From contig OX387202.1 of NCBI GenBank assembly GCA_947561715.1, positions 10,801,001-10,865,000 on the forward strand: DNA of 64,000 bases, read 5' to 3'. Below, piece after piece: positions 1 through 10,845 of this stretch. The stretch comes from Ascidia mentula (lineage: Eukaryota > Chordata > Ascidiacea > Phlebobranchia > Ascidiidae). Every line of letters starts with the position of its first letter. The first letter of the stretch is position 1. The translations under genes and the position numbers were made by a program. The notes beneath the pieces are model-generated. The model was not told the DNA's origin, did no database searches, and saw only the letters and a list, made by a program, of their open reading frames with translations.

Positions 1-2773
1 GGCTGCTGGAATTCATTGCAAAGTTATCAAGGGTTACGCAAAAGGTTTCGGATACTATCCTGATCATTCATTTTCTGCCAATCCTCTCCAATGTCGTGGA
101 ACTTGGAATGCTGTTCTTATCAACAATGAGTGGAGGTTCTTTGACACCCATTGGGGAGCAAGAAGTCGTGATGGTATTAAGGAGGTTTACTGACATTGTA
201 GCCAAACTAACTTGAAAAATCAAGCTCCCGGTGAGGTTTGAACTCCCAACCTTGAAATGACCAGACCGAACGCTCCACTGATGGTATATTGTGGTCAACA
301 CACGCAGGTGGAAAGCCCAGGGAGTTAAACCCTCACCAGGAGTTTTATACATTCCCGACTTGTGCTGATCTAGCTTGGTTGCGATGCCAGTGAACCTAAT
401 AATAAATACGTTGGCTGAGATAGTCTGGTAGGGGCCTGCGTCGTAGCGCCATCCTGCCTTGCCATGCAATCGCATCAAACACTTCTTCGTTGGTATTTTC
501 ACGAACACAGTGTAATGCTAATATAAATTACAAAACTGTTTCTGTAATATTGGTATTTGTTTATACGTGACCTGTTTTCTACATACGATAGGATAACTCA
601 TGTAAGTGTCCAACAATAATTGTAACCTTTAGACATCGACCGCTCTGACTCTAAAACAATAACCCGGACTCTGAACTGTTGTAACCTGTTAGTTCGCCCT
701 AACATGTCCCGTGGGTGATTTTGACCATTGCTACTGCATATAACGAATTGTATTTGGTTGTGTTTGGGGTTGGTGAGGGGAATTCTACCCATTCCAATTC
801 TTCTGGTTTCATTTGAATTGCTGTCTTACGTTTGTGCCATCTTCAGTAAAAGATTACATATACCTGATTGCTGTCAGATGTATGGGGATTTAGTCGCACG
901 AAGGAGCAAGTCACGTATAAACAAATACCAATATTACAGATACAGTTTTGTATTTCATATCAATATTACACTGTGTTCTCTACACTATTCAAGTGCTGTT
1001 ATTTTTTACCTAAAACTGGATAAAATCATTAATTACTCTGTTCACAAAAAAGTTTCATTTTTCTATCAGGAACAACAGGGGCATTTACATACAAATTTGA
1101 AGAGGTTTGGTTTCTCATTGATCCAGACAAGTTTATTTCAAGCCATTATCCAGATGAATCCGCTTGGCAACTTTTGCACCTGCCATTAACACTTGATCAA
1201 TTTAAGGTAGAAAATTTCTACCTGTTTTAGTATTGTGGTAAGAGAAAATTTTATTATAACACACTGCATGTGGACATCTGGATTCGCCTGGCCTGTATAT
1301 TTGGGTGATACAGTCAACATATAACAAACAGCGTTATCATCAGGGGGTTCGTGCTATCCCCTTCTTATAACTTGCGAACCGGTTGTTCAATGGCAAACCT
1401 GCTTAAATTGGTTCCATCCTCAAAAAAGGAAAACCAGAGCTACAATGTTGTTTATCATATTAAGTTGTAGTTTCGAACTCTTACTGGGTTCATCATCAGT
1501 GCTACAATGAACTACTTGCAAAAAAACGTCAAGGTAAAGAGGGGACTCGGCAGGCAGAAGGGAACAACAATAACATCAAGCAACAAGCCGGAGGCGCGTC
1601 ACGTGATAGCAGAACAGCAGCGACGTCATCATTTGCGATTTGTCGAGCTGTAGTGCGGACCTAGATGTTGAACGGGTATAGTGGTTTGGTGCTGTCATCT
1701 ACGTTCAGTGATGGTTTATGGTGCTGGATGTATAGTGTTTCAAGAATTAGCAATTTGGATTTGATGTTACAATTGTGTAAAACTTTGGGCGAATAGAAAT
1801 TTACGTGATGATCCGATTTTTCCTACAGGTGGTTTCTGACCTCACTTTCGGCTTTCGTTGAGGGATGATCCTCCTTCATGCGAACGGCAAGGTTGCGCGT
1901 GGTTTCACCAAAGTGGCCCGATGGGAGCATGTTAGTTCGTACACAACCTTACAGCGGTGGAGGAGTCGCTGCTGTGCTGTCGGTGCTGTTATCACGTGAC
2001 GCGCCTCCGGCTTGTTGCTTGATGTTATTGTTGTTCCCTTCTGCCTGGTGATTCCCGTCTTCACCTTGACGCTGTTTTGCAAGCAGTTTATAAAAGTAGT
2101 GATGATGAACCCAGTAAGAGTTGTATTATAGCTCTGGCTTTCCTTTTCAGACTTAGATATTTCGCACCTGGCTCCACCTTATTCTAACAGAAACTCTTCT
2201 TAACACTTTTGAGTGTCGTCACTGGTTACAAGCCAGATAATTTAACATTTTTTTACAATTTAATTCCAGTTTTACCTCAAATTATCAGCTTTAGCTGAAA
2301 AACGCTTAATTTGTCATGTGAAACACAACAATATTATTATCACACACTTGATTGTTAGATGTCCGTCATGAAATGGCCGATGTTTTACCAACTCAAACTT
2401 ACATCACATCAGAATGCAATTGTACAAACAGACGAAAATGGGTTTGTAAAAGTGACAATAAATCACAGGGTACGTGATGCCAAGTTTTTAACAAATCTCC
2501 ATGAAAAAGTTGAAAGCAAGTTGCAAGACGAAGTGCTGAATTCTGTTAAGATGAAGCGAAGTAAAGACGAACAGGTAAGAGTCAAAACAAAAACAAAGTG
2601 AGCGATATTGTAAAGATTTGATTAAATCTGTTTTACAGTTGTTCGAGGTTCGCCTTCGTAAACCTGGGCAATATATTTTGACCATATTAGGAAGACCATC
2701 AAGTGACAAAATATGTACGTATATATGTCGTTATCAAATAGACGGCTCCAAGATCAAATCCGACACTGAGTGA
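1..2773 (+). CDS. KY/hillarin-like protein, copy A (5' end outside window)
   Basis: Exons seen: up to 173, 1070-1206, 2359-2574 and 2639-2773 (stop TGA 2771). They match exons 7-10 of the complete copies downstream. The first is the transglutaminase-like core exon (AAGIHC.., GTWNAVLINNEWRF, DTHWGAR) and ends in phase 1. The next encodes the YKFEE.WFL.DPDKFISSHYPDE segment. The last two encode the C-terminal beta-type domain (GFVKVTIN.., LRKPGQYIL, CRYQIDG). The position that is His in the active family reads Gly (RGTW). Intron 7 holds a SINE and intron 8 a Penelope-like fold-back. Open frames and intact splice sites argue that the visible part is functional, but the 5' exons cannot be checked. 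Closest sister in the window is copy E. Confidence 0.8.
190..485. mobile_element. tRNA-related SINE in intron 7 of copy A
   Basis: A short repeat with a B-box-like stretch (GGTTTGAACTCCC) and the tail motif GATGCCAGTGAACCT shared with the other SINEs here. An almost identical copy lies at the same place in copy E (about 23350-23640), so it was inserted before the block duplication. Confidence 0.55.
1421..2150 (-). mobile_element. Penelope-like element fragment with inverted terminal arms
   Basis: Fold-back structure in intron 8 of copy A. Positions 1553-1608 and 1990-2045 are perfect 56-nt reverse complements, and weaker pairing runs outward to 1421 and 2150. Between the arms, minus-strand reading around 1810-1960 gives a broken GIY-YIG-like peptide: VVYELTCSH, then in another frame GETTRNLAVRMKE. 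GIY-YIG endonucleases are typical of Penelope-like elements. The left arm also carries hammerhead-ribozyme core boxes on the minus strand (1440-1499). The coding part is frameshifted and dead. Copy E lacks this insertion, so it came after the block duplication or was lost from E. Confidence 0.55.
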
Positions 2774-3360
2774 ACGAAGGAGAATACAAACTACAAACTA
2801 GTCATGTATATATTCAGTAGTTTGTGCTGCCGATAACTGAAACATATACTTGTGCATTATTTTTCACTCTTATACAAGCATTTTTTGTTCGATTTGTATG
2901 TCTGAAATCGGACAAAAAATGATGTAACTTGTCAATTTCATGAAACAAAACGTGTCTTTTTGTGATCTGGAGCTGACAGTTTTCTTGAAGTTCAATTGTA
3001 CGTAAAACACTTGTCTCCACCTAAGTTAACATAGAAGCCACGTTAAAAACGCTGACATGTCTGCAGGAGTAATTAAATACTTTTTAATTTTGTCTGCAGT
3101 TGATATAACCTGATGCGAAGTAACTATGAACTTGATCAATCATTGACAAGATTTATTAATCATCTTTGATGTTAAGAACATACTTAAATTCCCGAAAAGA
3201 GCGTAAGTAAACACAGAGTCCCATTAGTAAACTTCTTTACATGGGAGAGTCTCGTTTACGTAGTGTCTCGTTTACGTTACGTAGTTTTACGTAGTAATAG
3301 GCAGAAACACTTGTTCCAGTAAAATATTTTAACCAGTAAGATAAAAAAAACTTATTTAGA
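2774..3360. other. Intergenic, duplicated spacer
   Basis: No gene seen. The sequence is collinear with 25021-25845 and with 35765-36545, the spacer before the intact ABCB6 gene. It is the duplicated 3' flank of a KY-like gene. Confidence 0.6.
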
Positions 3361-4695
3361 ATACAGCTTCATAAATATCGTCATTAGATGCATCCATGCC
3401 GTAGGTAAGGTTATTTTTAAAGCAACAGTGATATGAAGTAATAAATGTCTAACCTGGTTGCTGAAATAAACATTACAGCTTAATGTATTATTTCATTAAA
3501 AAACACGTAATCCTGAGGTACAAGGCCTACGGTTTTTCATAACGATTTTTTCTTGGCAATGAAATTTCGTGCCGATAAATCTAATATTATAAACTGTAGA
3601 ACCAGGCGTGCTATTGTATGCTGCTTTTTCCAGGCTTTATTGCTCATACACGATGTTTGTGACGAGGACCCTATAAGGGCACAATAGCTACACTGCTGAG
3701 ACATATCAAGTCAAAACAGTTTGAACTGTGCGAAAATGCAGTTCACAGATTGTGACTCAAGGGTTTCTCCTTTCTGTTTTTTTTTTGTTACATTGGTGCA
3801 AGCGGTAGATACCGTTGGTCACAATCGGCACTCGATTCATTGTGATTGGCATGTATGCTTTTAATTGTTTAGTTTATAGCAACGTACAACCGTTTGCTTA
3901 ATATAATATCTTTTGCAACATACAAATAAAGTCTATTGCGGTTATTTTACACTCGTTTATCACACAACAATGCACCATCTATTTGTTTGTTTTGTTCTTA
4001 AAGAGCCTCATCTGATTTTTTTATGGTTGATTAATCATGGTCGGATTTTTTCGCCCGTGTTCGGTCATGCGCAACCACCTTCAGCGATGTGTGATAAGGT
4101 TGATCAGACCATCACAGTTTTAAGACAAAGTAACGTTGCAAGGGTTTGTCTATTATTAAACTTCAATACCGATTAGACTTTGGTGCTAAACGTCGAAATT
4201 TCAAGTAGCATTTTAAAGGAATATTTTGACAATGCTTAATTTCAAGCACAAACGTGGAAGTATATTTTTGCAACTAAATCGTAATATAACAAAACTAATA
4301 ACAAAGCAAGATTTAAAATTTGTCAATAGTTGCAAACAATTTGTAACAGTTTGGCAATAATCTGATTTAGTTGTTAGAGTGCTTTTTCGTGCTACATTAA
4401 AATCTGATTTAGTTGTTAGAGTGCTTTTTCGTGCCACATTAAAGGGCTATTACTTGATTGTGCACAGGTGTTTCATTCAGGCAACATGGTATCTCGCGTG
4501 AACACCGTGTAGCCTCTTGTTTTAGCGGGTGATCATGCGCTTTGTTTGTTGACTTTTCGAGCGTTGCCCTTCGACACTGTCAATTGATTTGGAATACTTT
4601 AACCCAAGTGTTATGTTACCTGGCTAACTGCGGAGTCAATGTTAGTACAGTTTTGAGATATACCTCGCTAAATAGATCAAGCATGTTTTCCATGT
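3361..4695 (-). pseudogene. ABCB6 exon relics (first set)
   Basis: Three stretches match exons of the intact ABCB6 gene (36607-41031) in the same orientation. 3361-3422 matches the 5' part of exon 14 (compare 37536-37600), about 3496-3640 matches exon 13 (compare 37683-37861), and 4640-4695 matches the end of the transmembrane part of exon 12 (compare 38147-38205). The Walker A codons have decayed, frames are broken and exons 15-16 are missing. The spacing shows a copied and decayed piece of the gene rather than processed cDNA, since intron sequence is kept. Confidence 0.7.
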
Positions 4696-4798
4696 ATTCC
4701 CATGCACAACAGTTATTCCTGCAAGGTTTAGTTCTTTTCAATGCGATCTACCATAACATATGCCAGAGACACAAACACGGCTATTAACAAATCATGTA

Positions 4799-5110
4799 AG
4801 GTTCAGTTGCATCACAGCCAAGCTGGATCAGCCACCCGACAAGTCGAAGCGATATCTGAAAAATCAAGTTCCCAGTGCGGCTTGAACTAACGACCCTGGG
4901 CTAACCGGGCCCAACGCTCTACCGACTCACAGGTTTGCTTGACTGCGCTATCGACTATTGATCTGAGCTTCGGGAGCTTAGCGGTTTTACAGGGTATAGT
5001 GCGGTCAAGGTACACTGGTGCACAAGTCCACAACTTGCCAGGGGATCTTTACATATACTTATACGGACCTCCACCACCTCTTGGCTGCATGTCAGTGAAC
5101 CTTATGATCT
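4799..5110 (-). mobile_element. tRNA-derived SINE, composite unit
   Basis: Read on the minus strand, 4945-4860 resembles a tRNA head, with an A-box-like GTCGGTAGAGCGTTGGG and a B-box-like GTTCAAGCC, followed by the body (GACTTGTCGGG) and tail. A second, plus-oriented SINE tail (TGTCAGTGAACCTTATGATC) closes the unit at about 5110, so it is a head-to-head pair. Other copies are at 14307-14612, 27285-27543 and 32342-32639. Confidence 0.7.
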
Positions 5111-5299
5111 AAATACGTGAGCAGAGATCGCCAAATATAAATGTCCTGTGCAGTGTGGCGATACTGCACTCTAAACGCAAAAGGTGGAAATTTGAGGTCG
5201 TCCGTGGAAATACATTAACCTTTAAACATTTCAGGGGTGGATTCCACACAAACTACATCAATTTCCATTCCAAGCGTGATGTAATATTTACCAGGAAGT

Positions 5300-5366
5300 C
5301 AAAGTTGCTTAAAATCCACCTTATTTGAATGTCTGATTCAAATAAGGTGGATTTTAAGCAACTTTG
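5300..5366. repeat. Perfect 31-bp inverted repeat (hairpin)
   Basis: Arms 5300-5330 and 5336-5366 are exact reverse complements with a 5-nt loop (GTCTG). It lies 130 bp inside the left end of the CACTA-like transposon. Confidence 0.85.
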
Positions 5367-5555
5367 CCCAGTCTAATACTGTTTGAGCAATAGTGAAATA
5401 TGTTTTGTCCCAAATAGGAAACGGTACAACATCCAAATTGTCAAATTTGTTAAACGAAATAATGACTGGCCACACTAAAAACTTAGGCTACACCAACAAT
5501 CGCTGCACAAAAATTAACAGTGGAGTTGAAATCTTTGTCATAAATTTTCTGTGTA

Positions 5556-5946
5556 CCGTATTTTACGGACCATAAGGCGCAACTTAAATCCTATTTTTTT
5601 CTCATAAATTGATCGTGCGCCTTATAAGCCGGTGCGCCTAATGTATGGATCAAGTAGTGCTTTATTGCCTACACTCAAAACCAGTACCGATACTATTATA
5701 AATAAACCACCGTCTTACACAATAAACTACGGTAAAAGCAACTGTGATATTCATACTATTGTGACTTGCTTACATTTATTACGTAACAAGTTTTTGTTTA
5801 ATGAGCTTTATACGGTAACCCATACTCCTTAAAATACGTTGCGTTCTATAGCCCGGTGCGCCTTATGTATGAACAAAAAACTAATCAAAGCAATTTATTG
5901 ACAGTGCACCTTATAATCGGGTGCGCTTTATGGTCCGTAAAATACG
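5556..5946. mobile_element. MITE with about 25-bp terminal inverted repeats
   Basis: The left end CCGTATTTTACGGACCAT and the right end ATGGTCCGTAAAATACG are inverted copies, flanked by TA on both sides (5554-5555 and 5947-5948). The inside repeats GTGCGCCTTAT-type motifs several times and has no coding frame. A TA target duplication fits a Tc1/mariner-type mover. It is nested inside the larger transposon. Confidence 0.75.
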
Positions 5947-5989
5947 TAATGTCAATCTAAATCAATGTTTTGTGAAAAAAGTGCGGAAT

Positions 5990-6128
5990 CCGCCAAAATA
6001 TGTAGTGTGACGGTCGGCGCGGACCGCCGGACACGTGTTCGGGATCACGTGATATTGTCAGTTAGTTGCAAGAGCTGAGCTGCAAGGTGACGGCGAGTGA
6101 ATCTTTTTGAATCAAAGTATCTTCAGAG
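5990..6128 (+). promoter_or_regulatory. Putative promoter/5' leader exon of the transposon genes
   Basis: A GC-rich island in an AT-rich context with two CACGTG cores, including the perfect palindrome ATCACGTGAT (6044-6053). It is followed by a good splice donor (CAGAG/GTAAGA, exon end 6128). An untranslated leader exon here could splice to about 6480 for the transposase and to 8972 for the second gene. No TATA box is obvious. This is inference from signals only. Confidence 0.4.
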
Positions 6129-6486
6129 GTAAGAAGCGGTTTAACAGGAATATATTGGTTTTGGAAAATTACATTGTATATTTCAAGTACAACCCACTTT
6201 GTAAATGCATGTTTTGGTTTTGCTTGCTACTACGCTCTAGTTTACAGTTCTAGGGAATAGCGTTAAGGAAGGATTTTCTTCCAATTTCCTATTCAATTAC
6301 ATTAACTTAAGTGCAACGTTTTTGTGTGTTTTATTGCTTTTTTTTATTTAATATTTGCGAAAACTGATGATGCTTCTCAAGCGAAACTGATTTTCTAAAT
6401 ACAAATCTGTGGACATAAATTAGAGGCTTGTTGCATCACATTACATGTTTTCATCATTTTGGACTACATTGCAAGCTATGTTGTAG

Positions 6487-8853
6487 ATGGAAAAAACGTT
6501 TCCGTGTCCTTTCCCTCACTGTTCGAGGTTTGGACATCGCAAATCAATTTTACATCATATGCGCCATGAACATGCCACTTCAAATTCAATAGCACTTGCG
6601 TGCAAAATTGAAGATTGTGGAAAGGTTTATACAAGCATTAGAAGTTATGAAAAACATCTAATAAGGACTCATGAAAGCATTTCTTCATTGTCAAATGATG
6701 TATCACATGAAAACTCATTTGAAGAAGAAACTTCAAATGTGACTGAAGACCAAATTCCAGAAGAGACACAGTTTATAAAAAATATTGTAAATTTGTACTT
6801 GAATATTCGAGAGGGATATGTACTTCCACGATCTATGTCTTTCTCCATTATGTCAGAAGTAATGAGTGTGCTAAAAAGTTTTCATCACTCCCTTCTGCAG
6901 GTTTGCACCGAACCACATAACAATTTAGACAATAACTATTTAGCTGATTGCAACTACACAAGCAATCTATGGAGGAGGCTACAGTCAGAAAGTGAATTAA
7001 ATAATTATCTTGCTACAAGCTTTGATCTTGTTCGTCCAATGGAAGTAAACTTAAATTGTGGAAATAGCTTTCAGTACATATCATTGTTATCAACCTTAAA
7101 AAAATACATTCAGCATCAAGAGGTGTATGAGAATATTCTCAATCCTCGGGAAAAAAAAAACAATAATACATTGCAAGACTTTACATGTGGAAATTTTTTT
7201 AAACATCATGCATACTTTCAAGGCAACACAACATTGCTGAGAATTCATCTTTATTGTGATGAAGTGGAGTTATGCAATCCTTTGGGCTCTTCTCGAAAGA
7301 GAAACAAGCTGACATGTTTTTACTTCTCATTAGGAAACATTCCCAGCAAATATACTTCATCACTACGTCACATATTTTTGTTATTGGTTGTACGGTCAAC
7401 TCTTTTGCGTACTGCTGGATATAAAAGAGTACTGCAACCACTTGTTGCAGATTTGAAGTCTTTGGAATTAAATGGAATTACTTGTGAAATAAACAGTAAT
7501 GTGACAAGATTCTATGGCTGTCTGGCAACAATTTCAGCAGACAATTTAGGTGCTCATGAAATAGGGGGTTTTAGAAAGTGTTTCAGTAGTGGAAGAGTTT
7601 GTCGATTTTGTATGTGTACTTACAGCGATCTTCGGATAAAATGGGATTTGAGTCATTTTGTATTACGAACGCCAGAAGTTTACAAAATCCATCTTGAAAG
7701 TGTAAAATGTGATACCTCACTTGTTTCTGTTTACGGTGTTGTATGTGCATGCCCTTTTGATAGCATCATAGGATTTAGTCCAGTGACATCAATGCCACCA
7801 GATATTATGCATGACTGTTTGGAGGGAGTTATTCCAACATTAATACAAGTAATCCTTCGGCACTTTCACACCAACAGTATCATTTCTTATACCACTTTTA
7901 ATGAAAGAGTAAAAAAGTTTTCATTTGGCAAGTCTGATCAAACAAACAAACCACGATGCATACCTTTAGATGTTGTCCACAGTAATGGAAGGTTGCAATT
8001 GAATGCAAGTGAGAATTGGTGTCTGTTTCGTCTTTTGCCATTTATTGTGGCGGACAAGGTGGAAGCTGATGACAAATTTTGGAAGTTGTATACACTGTTG
8101 TCAGAATGTTTAGAAATTATTTTTGCACCTGATGTGAAAAAAGACTGGATTTATTATCTTGATATTTTGACATCAGATTTTTATTCTCTTTTTGTTTCCC
8201 TTGCAAAAGAAAGTGTAAAACCAAAATTTCATTACATGCTTCATTACGGAAGACATATTCTCTTTTATGGGCCACTTCGTCACAGATGGTGCATGAGATT
8301 TGAATCCTTTCACCAAAAATTAAAAGCTGTGTCAGGGAAATGCAGAAACTTTAAAAATATTTGTAAAACTGTTGCTCAACGTGTTCAATATAAAAAATGT
8401 TGGGAACAAAGTAATTTCATGCTGTGTGAAGAAACACAACAAGCTGGAGTAGAGGAAGTTAAAGTTGAAGAACTGCCAACTTCAGTTACTCATTTCTTAC
8501 ATGCTGAAATGCATGCAATTGGCAATGAGGTCAAAGTTTTACGCATAAAAAGATTAAAACATGAAGGTCGCCTTTATGAGCGTGGTCTTGTTTATGTTTT
8601 GGATGTGATTAATGATATACCTGTTTTTGTTAGTGTGAAAGACATACTGTCAGTTGATGGCCAAATAGTTGTTTGTGGTTTGGATGTAGAGTCTGTGTGC
8701 TTTAACTCCCATTTGCATGCCTATGAAATTCAACTGTCCAATCGTTACCTGTTTTTAAAGCCTGGTTTAGAATTGCATTGTGCATTGGATGTTTATGTTT
8801 TTAAAAGAAATAGATATGTAAGATTGTGCCACAGAGTTGTTGCTAAAGAGTGA
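6487..8853 (+). CDS. Zinc-finger CACTA-type transposase
   Basis: Single open frame of 788 aa starting ATGGAAAAAACG. Residues 7-29 and 39-61 form two C2H2-like fingers with the wide C-x4-C spacing (CPFPHC..H; CKIEDC..HLIRTH), probably for DNA binding. The core carries acidic motifs placed as in CACTA transposases: LYCDEVELCNPLGS (Asp258), TISADNLGAHEIGGF (Asp352), a CRFCMC zinc-binding pair (372-376) and SMPPDIMHDCLEG (Asp443, Glu446). It would cut and rejoin the element ends. The unbroken frame and intact motifs suggest recent activity. The second gene starts 135 bp downstream on the same strand. The motifs are seen; their role as catalytic residues is inferred from the superfamily. It could also be a domesticated protein, but the flanking termini make a resident transposase more likely. 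Confidence 0.75.
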   Translation: MEKTFPCPFPHCSRFGHRKSILHHMRHEHATSNSIALACKIEDCGKVYTSIRSYEKHLIRTHESISSLSNDVSHENSFEEETSNVTEDQIPEETQFIKNIVNLYLNIREGYVLPRSMSFSIMSEVMSVLKSFHHSLLQVCTEPHNNLDNNYLADCNYTSNLWRRLQSESELNNYLATSFDLVRPMEVNLNCGNSFQYISLLSTLKKYIQHQEVYENILNPREKKNNNTLQDFTCGNFFKHHAYFQGNTTLLRIHLYCDEVELCNPLGSSRKRNKLTCFYFSLGNIPSKYTSSLRHIFLLLVVRSTLLRTAGYKRVLQPLVADLKSLELNGITCEINSNVTRFYGCLATISADNLGAHEIGGFRKCFSSGRVCRFCMCTYSDLRIKWDLSHFVLRTPEVYKIHLESVKCDTSLVSVYGVVCACPFDSIIGFSPVTSMPPDIMHDCLEGVIPTLIQVILRHFHTNSIISYTTFNERVKKFSFGKSDQTNKPRCIPLDVVHSNGRLQLNASENWCLFRLLPFIVADKVEADDKFWKLYTLLSECLEIIFAPDVKKDWIYYLDILTSDFYSLFVSLAKESVKPKFHYMLHYGRHILFYGPLRHRWCMRFESFHQKLKAVSGKCRNFKNICKTVAQRVQYKKCWEQSNFMLCEETQQAGVEEVKVEELPTSVTHFLHAEMHAIGNEVKVLRIKRLKHEGRLYERGLVYVLDVINDIPVFVSVKDILSVDGQIVVCGLDVESVCFNSHLHAYEIQLSNRYLFLKPGLELHCALDVYVFKRNRYVRLCHRVVAKE

Positions 8854-8988
8854 ATAATATGATCATTTTTGTGGTACAACATGTAATTTAAACATCACAG
8901 GTTTTTCATATATAAGTTTTTTGACTAAAAAATATTGAAAATGTTGTGGAATAACTGAAATATTTTGTGCAGGCAAAACATTCTTAAA

Positions 8989-10845
8989 ATGTCTAATGTG
9001 TATCATATAACGTATAAAGACTCTAAAAAAATTTTGACATGTGATGAAAAATGTGAGTTGTTTGATCGAACCACAAACCTTTTCGGGATAGAAGGAGCTA
9101 TATCGTTTCAAATGTACAACGAAGAATTTGATGACTGGGTTGATATAAATGACTTGGATGAAATTCCAAGAAGGGCAAGGCTCCTTGTAAAAAGAGATGG
9201 TAAAGATTATGTTTGTACATTGTAACTTGCTGAATGAGGCTTTTATTTTGCAGAATCATCCAAATGCCCAGAAGAACCTGAGCCATCTTGCAGTCTTAAA
9301 ACAGGTCCGAAACCAGCACCTTTATGGTTCAGTAACTTTAAGTTACCAGAACTGCCTGTGAACATTTTGAATGATTTAAGAAAAGTAGAAAAAGGTGAAA
9401 CACTCAAAGAAACTACAAGACGAAAATTGGTCCAAGTTATATTTGATTCAATGGCAGCCAAAAACTTGTAAGTTTTCTTTTTCAAATTGCTATTTATTTA
9501 TTTTAACATATAAAGTTTTATTAGGTATCCATCACCACTAGAATACAGGAATGCCTGTTTAGAACTGATCAAGAAGTTTCCATTTCTGGCAGACAAAAAC
9601 TCTCATTCTCCAATTGTATGTTTGTATGTGCAGACTGAAAACTGCTAGCAACCAAATGTTATTTTGTCAGGTCACTTGGGTTCAAAGTTTAAGGACAAGA
9701 TTTAGAGACATGCGCAGACCATTGCATAACATAGAAGAAGTTGCCTCAAAGAAAGTAAAGTATGGTGTTTTTAAGCAAAATAAATCTAATACGGACAAAA
9801 CAGCCGAAAAAACATATGAAAGTGTTGCATTTTCTGGACAGAGAAACTTGGTAACTAATTAAACAGTTATGCAATGCAAAAGTCTCTTGTCAGTGCAAAA
9901 TGGTATTTTCATTTATACAGGATTTTGCAAAAGTTGTGTGTGAGGATGATAGTAGCGTTGAGCAACACATTAAAGCAATGAAATTGGAGTGCACGCGAGC
10001 TGCTCCAAATATGGTCTTAATTGAAGACCGAATGGAGAGAACTTATAGATATAGACATGGAAAGACCAGCATGTTGGTTGAAGATATTTTGCAAACATAT
10101 CCAGCATTGAAAATTCCACATATTGTAAGTGTAGATTTTAGCACTTAGTGTCATGTTGTAAATTGAACCATGTTTGTTGCAGATTATTAGTGAGGCTGGC
10201 AGAATTTTTAAGCTGAGCAAAAGCCTAACAGAAATTTTTAGAAAGGAATTTAAAGCTGTAGAACAGAAGCTACAGCAGATAACACGGCCAGCACTGGCTC
10301 CCACATATGTATCTAAAGTGGCCAGTGATTTGGCTTCTGCATCTTCAGGTAAAACCTAGCTTGAAAAAACAAAAGCAACCCCAATGTAAAGTAATTTACT
10401 TTCAGGTTTGTCTCCTGAGACAATAATATACCTGCCAACTGTTTTTGGGGAGACTTATCAGGATTTTTTGGTCACACTTGACAAGGTATTTGAATTGAAG
10501 TGTTTCAGAATTTTGCTTTGTTGGAGTGTGCAAAAGAAAATATGTGAAAATTTTTTTTTTTTACACTTTCAGGAAGAGCAGCATCCAAAGTCCTTGTATC
10601 CAGTTCTTGCATACCAAAGTCTCCAGAGTCAGGGTGGTGCAATTGCAGTTTTTTTAGATCACCACCCTGTATGTGTTTGCAAGGACATTGTTGAAGCATT
10701 CGTAGTACTTTTTTCATTGTATTGGATATATGACGTGGTGTTTCCCACTTCATGCAAAAAGGCTTTGCAATTAATAACTCGTATCACACGTGTGACCAAC
10801 CTAAATTGCAGTATTAGTGTACAACGTGTGTTAAACAAGCTGTAA
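8989..10845 (+). CDS. Second transposon protein, SAMD3-like family
   Basis: Eight exons: 8989-9199, 9254-9467, 9525-9615, 9671-9850, 9921-10124, 10183-10348, 10406-10485 and 10573-10845. All junctions are GT-AG and in phase, giving 472 aa. The first exon encodes a small acidic ubiquitin/PB1-like fold candidate (YKDSKKILTCDEKCELF). Later exons carry KFPFLADKNS, TWVQSLRTRFRDMRRPL and a C-terminal block ending near SISVQRVLNKL. The layout recalls proteins annotated SAMD3-like in fish and cnidarians, which I recall from memory rather than from a search. A splice acceptor (TTTTGTGCAG) ends 17 nt before the ATG, so the leader is joined by cis- or trans-splicing. AATAAA lies at 10987-10992. It may bind the element ends or help the transposase, as TnpA does in maize En/Spm; this is inference. 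Confidence 0.7.

Noticed and set aside
728..1189. Plus-strand frame of about 150 aa, also at 23876-24376
   Set aside because: It is intron and SINE-flank sequence that runs into a KY exon in the wrong frame; the second copy reads the KY frame only in its last part.
4860..4945. tRNA gene on the minus strand
   Set aside because: A-box and B-box are present, but no closed acceptor stem is seen and the sequence continues into a shared SINE body. The same holds at about 14380, 27300, 32420 and 46860.
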